DNA of 10,259 nt from contig CANJYI010000063.1 in the NCBI GenBank assembly GCA_947478975.1, positions 1-10,259 on the forward strand. Reading direction: 5' to 3'. The notes under the pieces were generated by a model, which worked only from the letters and a program-made list of their open reading frames with translations, did no database searches and was not told the DNA's origin. Of the stretch, positions 1 to 8,500 are shown piece by piece. Source of the stretch: Chthoniobacteraceae bacterium (lineage in GTDB: Bacteria > Verrucomicrobiota > Verrucomicrobiia > Chthoniobacterales > Chthoniobacteraceae). A program made the position numbers and the translations under genes. Within the stretch, counting starts at the first letter, position 1, and the number at the start of each line of letters is the position of its first letter.

Positions 1-1863
1 AACAGCGAAGGCGCGCGCACCACCCCCTCTGTGGTCGCCTTCACCAAAACGGGCGAACGCGTGATTGGGCAGGCCGCCAAGCGGCAGGCCGTCACGAATC
101 CTCAAAACACGATCTTCTCGGTCAAGCGCTTCATGGGGCGCAAGTTCGAAGAAGTGCAGAGCGAACTCCACCGGGTTCCGTACAAGGTGGTCAAGGCCGC
201 CAACGGCGACGCGCACATCCAGGTGACCGTGGGGGCCGACACCCGCACCTACTCGCCGCCGGAGATTAGCGCGATGATCCTCAGCAAGCTGAAGGCCGAC
301 GCCGAAGCCAAGCTGGGTGAAAAGATCACGCAGGCCGTAATCACGGTGCCCGCTTACTTCAACGACTCGCAGCGCAACGCCACCAAGGACGCGGGCAAGA
401 TCGCCGGCCTCGAAGTGCTGCGCATCATCAACGAGCCCACGGCCGCCTCCCTCGCCTACGGACTGGACAAGAAGAAGGACGAGGAAATCGCTGTGTATGA
501 CCTCGGCGGCGGCACCTTCGACATCTCCGTGTTGGAAATCGGCGACGGCGTCTTCGAAGTGAAGGCGACCAACGGCGACACCCATCTGGGCGGTGACGAC
601 TGGGACAACCGGCTCATGGACTGGATTTTCGCCGAGTTTAAGGCGGACTCCGGAATCGACCTTACCAAGCAGCCCGACGCCGTACAGCGCGTCAAGGAAG
701 AGGCGGAGAAGGCCAAGATCGCCCTTTCCTCTTCCCAACAGTACGAGATCAACCTGCCCTTCATCACGGCGGACCAGACCGGACCGAAGCACATTCAAAA
801 AGGACTGAGCCGCGCCAAGTTGGAACAGCTCACCGACGACCTCTTTGAGCGTACGATGAAGCCGGTCCGGGCCTGCTTGGCCGACGCAAAGCTGTCGGAA
901 AAGGACGTGGACGAACTGGTGCTCGTGGGCGGGATGACCCGCATGCCCAAGGTGGTCGACACCGCGCGTGCGATCATCGGCAAGGAACCGCACAAGGGCG
1001 TCAATCCTGACGAGGTGGTGGCCGTTGGCGCCGCCATTCAGGGCGGGGTATTGCGCGGCGAGGTCAAGGACGTGCTCCTGTTAGACGTGACGCCGCTGAC
1101 CCTCGCCATTGAAACGGCGGGCGGCGTGGCCACTCCGATGATCGGCCGCAACACGACCATCCCGACCCGGAAGGCGCAGATTTTCTCCACCTACAGCGAC
1201 AACCAGCCGGGTGTGGAAATCGTCATCCTCCAGGGTGAACGGGCGATGAGCCGCGACAACAAGCAGCTCGGCACCTTCAAGCTCGACGGGCTGCCGCCCG
1301 CCCCGCGCGGAATGCCACAGATCGAGGTGACCTTCGACATCGACGTCAACGGCATCCTGAACGTATCCGCAAAGGACCTGGGCAGCGGCAAAGAGCAGAA
1401 AATCTCCATCACCGGTTCCAGCGGTTTGAGCAAGGAGGAGGTCGAGCGCATGCAGGGCGAGGCCGAGGCACATGCGGAAGACGACCGGAAGGCGCGCGAG
1501 GAGGCGGAGGTTCGCAACAACGCGGACAACCTGGCCTACCAGTGCGAGAAGCAGATCAAGGAATCGGGCGACAAGCTGCCCGAGGACAAGCGCTCGGGCG
1601 TGGAGAAGGCCGTGGAAACGGTCCGCACCGCCCTCAAGGGCTCTGACGTGGAGGCCATCAAGACGGCCTACACGGATCTGCAGAACCAGTTCCAGTCGGT
1701 GGCTGCTGATTTGAGCAGCGCGGCAGGGGCGACCGCTGACGCGGGCCACGAAGGGCACGAAGGCGAAACCGCGGGCGCCACGGCGGGCAAGAAGGCCGCC
1801 AAGGGCGACGTGGTCGACGCCGAGTTCGAAGTCGTCGACGACGACAAGAAGAAGCATTCCTGA
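1..1863 (+). CDS. dnaK: Hsp70 molecular chaperone DnaK (5'-truncated by window edge)
   Basis: ATP-dependent cytoplasmic chaperone that binds exposed hydrophobic segments of unfolded proteins, working with DnaJ and GrpE. The frame is open from base 1. The first residues (N-S-E-G-A-R-T-T-P-S) match the region near residue 29 of E. coli DnaK, so roughly 30 N-terminal residues, including the first phosphate-binding loop, lie outside the window. 620 residues are visible. The GTG at 31 is an internal valine, not the start. Diagnostic motifs are VPAYFNDSQR (about 346-375), EPTAASLAYGL (about 433-465), the second phosphate loop YDLGGGTFD (496-522), LVGGMTRMPKVV (about 919-957) and the interdomain linker DVLLLDVTP (1069-1095). 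These are followed by a substrate-binding domain, a helical lid and an acidic tail containing VVDAEFEVVDDD, as is usual for bacterial DnaK. groES follows 116 bp downstream in the same direction. No dnaJ or grpE is seen between or after. Identity is certain; only the start is missing. Confidence 0.98.
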   Translation, partial: NSEGARTTPSVVAFTKTGERVIGQAAKRQAVTNPQNTIFSVKRFMGRKFEEVQSELHRVPYKVVKAANGDAHIQVTVGADTRTYSPPEISAMILSKLKADAEAKLGEKITQAVITVPAYFNDSQRNATKDAGKIAGLEVLRIINEPTAASLAYGLDKKKDEEIAVYDLGGGTFDISVLEIGDGVFEVKATNGDTHLGGDDWDNRLMDWIFAEFKADSGIDLTKQPDAVQRVKEEAEKAKIALSSSQQYEINLPFITADQTGPKHIQKGLSRAKLEQLTDDLFERTMKPVRACLADAKLSEKDVDELVLVGGMTRMPKVVDTARAIIGKEPHKGVNPDEVVAVGAAIQGGVLRGEVKDVLLLDVTPLTLAIETAGGVATPMIGRNTTIPTRKAQIFSTYSDNQPGVEIVILQGERAMSRDNKQLGTFKLDGLPPAPRGMPQIEVTFDIDVNGILNVSAKDLGSGKEQKISITGSSGLSKEEVERMQGEAEAHAEDDRKAREEAEVRNNADNLAYQCEKQIKESGDKLPEDKRSGVEKAVETVRTALKGSDVEAIKTAYTDLQNQFQSVAADLSSAAGATADAGHEGHEGETAGATAGKKAAKGDVVDAEFEVVDDDKKKHS

Positions 1864-1886
1864 GGCAGAACCTCAAAAAACTTTAC

Positions 1887-1931
1887 CCTGCCCGCCGGCA
1901 GGCACCGCGATTGCGGGAGCTTCCGGCGGGC
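1887..1931 (+). promoter_or_regulatory. Overlapping alternative hairpins in the dnaK-groES gap
   Basis: Two perfect inverted repeats share bases and cannot form together. Hairpin A pairs CCTGCC (1887-1892) with GGCAGG (1897-1902) over a 4-base loop. Hairpin B pairs GCCCGCCGG (1890-1898) with CCGGCGGGC (1923-1931) and encloses a further small stem, CCGC/GCGG (1905-1908 with 1913-1916). No T-tract follows, so this is not a standard intrinsic terminator. It could be a processing site, an RNA switch between dnaK and groES, or a dispersed GC-rich palindromic repeat. The structure is read from the sequence; any function is inferred. Confidence 0.45.
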
Positions 1932-1979
1932 TGCGTAAACCTGAAACCCAAAACCAACCAACCAAAGCAATAGACCACC

Positions 1980-2273
1980 ATGAGCGTTAAAATTCGCCCC
2001 CTCGGTGATCGGGTTCTCGTGAAACCGATCGAGGAAACGGAAGTCAAAAAAGGCGGGATCATCATCCCCGACACCGCCAAGGAAAAGCCGCAGGAAGCGC
2101 TCGTCGTCGCCATCGGCACCGGCAAGCATGACGATCACGGCAAGAAGATCGAGTTCACCGTCAAGAAGGGTGACAAGGTCATCATCTCCAAGTACGGCGG
2201 CACCGAAGTGAAGCTGGACGGAGAAGTGCATCTTCTGCTCCGCGAAGACGACATCCTCGGGATCCTTGGCTAA
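1980..2273 (+). CDS. groES: Co-chaperonin GroES (Hsp10)
   Basis: Forms the heptameric lid that caps the GroEL cavity and triggers folding of enclosed substrates in the cytoplasm. The 97-residue product has the usual family length. It starts with the typical IRPLGDRVLVKP strand (residues 5-16). The mobile loop follows, with the hydrophobic GroEL-contacting segment GGIIIP at residues 25-30, and the protein ends with the conserved LLREDDILGIL. The ATG at 1980 is the only sensible start. It is not preceded by a Shine-Dalgarno sequence: the bases just upstream are a C/A-rich tract with an AACC triplication (1952-1963). groEL follows after 52 bp, giving the classic groESL pair, here placed directly downstream of dnaK. 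No CIRCE inverted repeat was found upstream. Confidence 0.97.
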   Translation: MSVKIRPLGDRVLVKPIEETEVKKGGIIIPDTAKEKPQEALVVAIGTGKHDDHGKKIEFTVKKGDKVIISKYGGTEVKLDGEVHLLLREDDILGILG

Positions 2274-2325
2274 CCCCGGATCATTCAAACCAACCCAACA
2301 CGCACCCTAAAAGTACTCAAATACT

Positions 2326-3957
<1,632 letters not shown>

Positions 3958-3991
3958 GCCAGTCCAAGGCCTCAAAGCCTGAAGTTCAAAC

Positions 3992-4029
3992 GCGCCGGAT
4001 TCCGAAAGGGGTCCGGCGCTTTGTTTTTT
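3992..4029 (+). terminator. Rho-independent terminator after groEL
   Basis: A 12-bp stem (3992-4003 pairing with 4008-4019) closes a GAAA tetraloop. The first eight pairs are Watson-Crick (GCGCCGGA with TCCGGCGC), then come two T-G wobbles and two C-G pairs. A T-rich tract (4020-4029, interrupted by one G) follows directly. It lies 35 bp after the groEL stop and ends the dnaK-groES-groEL block. It is the only canonical terminator I see in the window. Confidence 0.93.
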
Positions 4030-4564
4030 GGTCCTCCGCCGTTTTCAGTGGGTGACGTTTTTCCGACGGCCAAGAAAACGCCGAGTGATCGGCAGCTGAC
4101 GGGCCACAAGGTTGGGGTGACCTCAGCATGTAAGCGGAATATTGGATCCTCTCCCAGTGCAGATCCCCGTGGTGCGCGGCCAGGGCGGGGCGTCGTGTAT
4201 CCTGGTTTGATTTGGGGGCGTTCCCGCGGCGGTGCATCAAGGATCCTGTCCCGGACTTTCTGAGCCAAGGGGTTCGGGATTCCTGAGTGGTTCAACGCGC
4301 CCCCGCCCCCCCTGTTCATTTGCGCCGGCACCGTTACGAGGCCGCCGGCGATGGGTCTTGGCGCAGACACCTGTTGCGGATGGCGTGTGTAGGACGCAGC
4401 TTTGGCATCGACATATCAGCACACGCTGTGTCGGATTCGGACACTCGGGACACCTGCGACGAAACGGATCTCTTCAAAAAGCGTCAGAATCCCGACGTTC
4501 AATTATGAATCCGCTGGGTGCCCCGACTACGCCTTGCCTGCAATCAAACAGGCAGCTTGCAAAA
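4030..4564. other. Non-coding gap between the groEL terminator and the methyltransferase gene
   Basis: About 535 bp in which no open frame resembles a protein. The frames that stay open give Arg/Pro/Ser-rich translations typical of GC-rich non-coding DNA. The methyltransferase frame is itself open upstream to an ATG at 4232, but that extension has no recognisable sequence. Visible structure is limited to small hairpins (GCCGA/TCGGC at 4080-4093) and a long-range G/C pairing (4214-4220 with 4298-4304) that would close a domain of about 90 nt. No promoter could be called. The 5' untranslated region of the methyltransferase presumably lies in the right part of this gap. Confidence 0.6.
4535..4554 (+). 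repeat. Inverted repeat just upstream of the methyltransferase start
   Basis: TGCCTG (4535-4540) and CAGGCA (4549-4554) form a perfect 6-bp dyad around an 8-base AT-rich centre. It ends 10 bases before the preferred ATG at 4565. It could be an operator or a hairpin that influences translation start. If translation began at the upstream ATG (4505), it would lie inside the coding region. A 6-bp dyad can occur by chance, so the functional reading is tentative. Confidence 0.3.
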
Positions 4565-5365
4565 ATGGATCCCTACAACAACCCCGACCAGCAGAGCGAT
4601 ACGACAATCCAGGCGATGGTGACCCGGTTGGAAGAACGCGGAAAGCATCCGGTGTTTGCCCGAATGATTGGGGCATACCTCAAACACGTCACGACGGACG
4701 TGCCGCTGCGGGTCCTGGATTTGGGCTGCGGCACCGGAGTGGTGGCCCGCGCCTTCGAGAGCAATCTGCACCCGGGTTCCGTTTTGGTGGGGGCGGACGT
4801 CAGCCAACGGCTCTTGGATGCAGCCGGGGTGCTGAGTCCCGGCTCGCGGATTCTGTGGCGAAAAGTAGACGCAGGAAGTCTTCCCTTCGGTGACTCGGAT
4901 TTTGATGTGATCGCCATGCACACGCTTTTGAGTCACGTGGTGGAACCTGAGGCGCTGCTGCGGGAAGCGCACCGAGTTTTGAAGCCTGGCGGTTCCCTAA
5001 TTGTTTTTGACGCAGATCATGCGAGCACCACCTACGGACTGCCGGAATACGCGAGAATGCTTGCGACAGATAAAAGGTTGGCGGAGGCGATCGCGACACA
5101 TCCGGACATCTGCCGGCAGCTGCCGAAGCTCTTGAAGGCTGCCGGATTTAGCTTGGAGCGGCATTGCTCCGAAATTTTTTCGGAATGTGGACGGGGGGAT
5201 TTTTGGCTCTCCAGCGTGCGGGGTTTTGCGCGGCTCATTCCTGCGCTTGGCATCCTTCCCGAAGAGGAGGGACGTGCCTGGGTGGCGGCAATGCTGGCTT
5301 CACACGAAGACGGCACGTTTTTTGCGGCGGGCAGTTACTACACTTTTTTTGCAAACAAGGGGTGA
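4565..5365 (+). CDS. Class I SAM-dependent methyltransferase, substrate unknown
   Basis: Predicted soluble cytoplasmic enzyme that transfers a methyl group from S-adenosylmethionine. Taken from ATG 4565 it has 266 residues. Motif I is VLDLGCGTG at 50-58. The acidic residue that holds the SAM ribose is Asp78 in GADVS. VDAGSLPFGDSDFDVI (101-116) matches the adenine-side acidic motif, and VLKPGGSLIVFD (138-149) is the usual post-motif segment. This is the UbiE/Methyltransf_11-like fold, and the substrate cannot be told from it. An in-frame ATG at 4505 (286 residues) and another at 4616 are alternatives. I prefer 4565 because the residues from DPYNNPDQ onward look like the natural N-terminus and the earlier stretch does not. 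None of the starts has a good Shine-Dalgarno sequence. Codon use is looser than in the chaperonin genes, suggesting modest expression. The gene stands alone and converges with the kinase gene. Confidence 0.88.
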   Translation: MDPYNNPDQQSDTTIQAMVTRLEERGKHPVFARMIGAYLKHVTTDVPLRVLDLGCGTGVVARAFESNLHPGSVLVGADVSQRLLDAAGVLSPGSRILWRKVDAGSLPFGDSDFDVIAMHTLLSHVVEPEALLREAHRVLKPGGSLIVFDADHASTTYGLPEYARMLATDKRLAEAIATHPDICRQLPKLLKAAGFSLERHCSEIFSECGRGDFWLSSVRGFARLIPALGILPEEEGRAWVAAMLASHEDGTFFAAGSYYTFFANKG

Positions 5366-5538
5366 TCCTCAAAACCCCTTGGGATGCGCGGTCCGGCCGG
5401 CAATTATTGGTTGCTGCAGAAGACGCTCCCCCCGCTGACTGGCAATCCACTGGGAACCCTGAGACAAACGCATCAAGCTCCCTTGGGGCGTGGTTTGGAC
5501 CTGCCCGCCGGGGGAGCCTTGGAGCCAGTCGTAGATGT
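5366..5538. other. Convergent intergenic gap
   Basis: 173 bp separate the 3' ends of the methyltransferase and kinase genes. The best structure is an imperfect hairpin pairing 5474-5482 with 5512-5521 (9 bp with one bulged base, 29-base loop). It has no T-tract on either strand, so I do not call it a terminator. No gene is evident. Confidence 0.5.
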
Positions 5539-8500
5539 CTACTTCTTCGCCGGCTGGAATGCCGGCGGCTCGAAAAAACCCACCCCGAATGCAACGCTGC
5601 GGACGCCCAGAAACTGGCCGTTCGGACTGATGGTAAGCCGCTCGGGGCGCTGTTCAGGCTGGGATGCGATTCCGTGCAGTTCGCCCAGTTGAATGCCGGT
5701 TTTCAGACTCCAGAAGCGTACGTTCAGATCCTCCGACGCGCTCACCAGCAGAGGCTGCTTGGGATGCCACGCGACATCCGTGAGGGCGCCGTCGTGGGCA
5801 CGAAACTCCTTCTCAACTGCAAGGGTCTCGGCGCTTCGGATTCTGATGCGCATGTCGGCCCCTGCTTCAGCCAGCTGTTTTCCATCGGGAGAGACGCACA
5901 GGGAAGTGGCGTCCGGTGCGTAGGCGGTCACAAGGCGCTCGCCTGTGGTGGCGTCCCAGAGGAGAATGGCGCGTTCGACGGCATCGGGCGGAGCGCCCTG
6001 CCACTCTGCCTTCACCAGCGCAATCTCCACAATCTGGTTGGAGTTCAGCCACGCGGAAGCACCCGCCCCCGTCGGCGGAAACTCCACTCCTGTGCGGTCC
6101 ATCTTGCAAATCAGCTTTCCTGAGGTGCTCTCAAAAACTCCGTGTCCAGTCCAGAGCTTGGTGCCGAAGTTGTTCAACTGGAAGTGGCTCCCATCCTGGG
6201 GGAGTTGTCCTCCAAACAGATCGATGAGGGCGGAATCCTTCCGTCTGAAGACGCGTGTTGGATTGCCCGAGGTTGCCAAGATCGAGCCATCCTGGTTGCT
6301 GGTTACCATGGCGTACGCGCCCACGGGAGCAGGAGAGGAGGCGAGCGGCTTTTTCTCAAAGCCCTGGAGGCGTATATCCAAAAGTTCCAGAAACCAGGCG
6401 GGCCCCTTTTGTTGGACGCGGGCAACCATCCAAGGCTCACCGGCGAAGGCAAACGCGCGCTTGTGGTTTGCCGGCATCACTTGGGTGGGCTTGGAAAGAC
6501 GGAAGTTCCAGGCTCTCAGCTTGGTCCCGTTGATGACCGCCACGTCCCCCGACTTCTTGTTGACGACAAGGCGCCAGCCCCCCTTGAGCTCTCCGAGCAG
6601 GGGGATCGACTTGATCAGCATCCCCGTCTGGCCGTGCCAATACTGCAAAACCACGCACCGGTCCGAGCGCAGCCCAAGCGTTACAAGCGTGCCCGAATCT
6701 TGCAGGTACCCGATTCCCCGCAGTTCCAGAACGCGGTTTTCAAACAGGAGCTTTCCCGTGGCACTCTCATAACGCCTCAAAAACTTCGCCGGGGAGGCCT
6801 GGTAGACAAAGAGTGCGGACCAATCCGAAGGGGCGGCGTAATGTACGCTGGAAACGATGGAACCATAGGTGGCAGGCCACGGGACCTTCCCCATTTCCCG
6901 AGCCGGCTGTCCAGTCTGGGCGTCCAGTTCCCTGAGATTTTCCCGCTCCGGAAACACCCGTAGAACCTTTCCGTCCTCTGAATACTCCGCAACGGCTGGA
7001 GAACCAGGGGAGTGGCTCCAGAGGCTGGCGCCGGTCTGTGCATTCCACGCCTGCAACTGCTGGCTCCCTCCCGCGTTAAGACGGTATTCGCCCAGGAGCT
7101 GTTTGCCGTCCGGACTGAAGCTCAGGCGCAGAGCATTGCACGCTTCCAGTTTGATGGAGGGTCCCTTCTTGCCGTCAGGCTGCGAAACTTCCAAGACAAC
7201 ACCCTTCAGGTTGCCACCCTCTCTGACTCCCCGCGCGAGGGCAATCCTGCCGTCCGCCGAAAAGGCCACCAGCTCGAGGAGACCGACGGGAGGGGCTTTC
7301 AGGATATTCGTGACCTCGCCGGAGCGCAGGTCGAGGGTCCTCACCCAGCCGTTGGACTGGAGGGTCACCATCGTACCGGGCTTCTGCGGGTGGGCCACCA
7401 TGCTCATCCAGCCGGCGCCGTCCTTGGCGGTGACCTTGAGGTCGGCTGTATCGAGCTTGCCGTTGAGGTACTCCCACTTCTGTTCCCGCAGTTCCAGCGG
7501 GATTTCGGCCAGGGTGCGCTGCATTTCCTCTCCGTCCAATTCGCGTTCCGCAGCCTCCGCCAGCGCGATGAGCGCCGTTGTCGCCGCACGGCGGGCGGAC
7601 TCCCTTTCCCGCAGAGCTTGCTCCGCACTTTCCCTGGCGAGGGTTGCGCTCTGTTCGGCGCGTTGGGCGTTCTCCGTGGCGATGCGCTCGCTCGCGAACA
7701 GTTTGACCGCAAAGCCAACGCCGAAAAGCAGCAGCAGAGTCAGCATCGCAGCAAAGCCCTTGTGGCGCTGCACCAGCAGCTGGATCTGGCGCAGCGGACC
7801 CGCGCGCTCCGCCTGCGTGGCAAACCCGTGCTGGAAGGCGTCGATGTCCCCGATGAAATCGCGGACGCTGCCGTATCTTTCCATGCGGTCCAGCGCCATC
7901 GCCTTTCGTGTCACCGCCCGGAGCGCATCCGGGATTCCGCCACCCATTTCTGCGGGAGGCTCCTTGGTTGGGTTTGCCCCAAGCGCTTTCCCCTTGCGGC
8001 TGCCCATGGCGCTGATCTCGCCTGCGCGCACCCGCGTGAGGACCTCCTCCAGGGTCTTGCCCTCGACCGGCGGAAGGTAGGTCAGGATCGCATAGAGCAC
8101 TCCGCCGAGAGAATAAATGTCGGAACGCTCGTCCAGTTCCGAAAGCCTTCCAAGCGCCTGTTCCGGAGACATGTACTGGGGGGTGCCCAAGACCTCGCCT
8201 TCCATGGTCATGCCGAGATCTACCTCTTCATCTGCGGCGGCATCCGCTCCGGGCGTCCCTCCGGCAGGAGAGGCAATTTCCGTTTCGCCAATCACCTTCG
8301 CCAGCCCCCAGTCCATGACCAGAACCTCACCAAACTCCCCCACCATGATGTTCTCGGGCTTCAGGTCCCGGTGCAGGATCCGCCGGGCGTGGGCAAATGC
8401 AACCGCATCGCAAACCTTCCTAAAGACCGAAAGCAAATGTCCGCGGGTAAATACCTTCGCCATGTCCGCCTCCCCCGCCCTGAGTGCGTTGACGATAGAC

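Noticed and set aside
31..33. GTG at 31 as the start of dnaK.
   Set aside because: The frame continues upstream to base 1 with residues that match the conserved DnaK N-terminal region, so this is an internal valine of a truncated gene.
1081..1857. A 258-codon open frame antisense to dnaK.
   Set aside because: No recognisable domain, and it is fully contained in dnaK on the other strand.
1864..1979. CIRCE operator or sigma-32-type heat-shock promoter upstream of groES.
   Set aside because: No TTAGCACTC-N9-GAGTGCTAA-like repeat and no CTTGAA/CCCCAT-type pair could be found in the gap.
4144..4255. Near-identical words GGATCCTCTCCC and GGATCCTGTCCC about 97 bp apart, as a direct repeat.
   Set aside because: The similarity is confined to about 12 bases with no flanking extension, so chance is the simplest explanation.
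4262..4290. A T-loop-like GGTTCGGGATTCC stretch suggesting a tRNA or tmRNA end.
   Set aside because: The loop lacks the invariant A of TTCRA, and no acceptor stem, anticodon arm or CCA end fits around it.
4214..4304. Signal recognition particle RNA, suggested by the G-run/C-run closing helix.
   Set aside because: The highly conserved GGAAGGAAGCAG-type apical motif is absent.
5164..6123. A 319-codon + strand open frame running from inside the methyltransferase gene into the kinase region.
   Set aside because: It overlaps two well-supported genes and its translation resembles no protein family.
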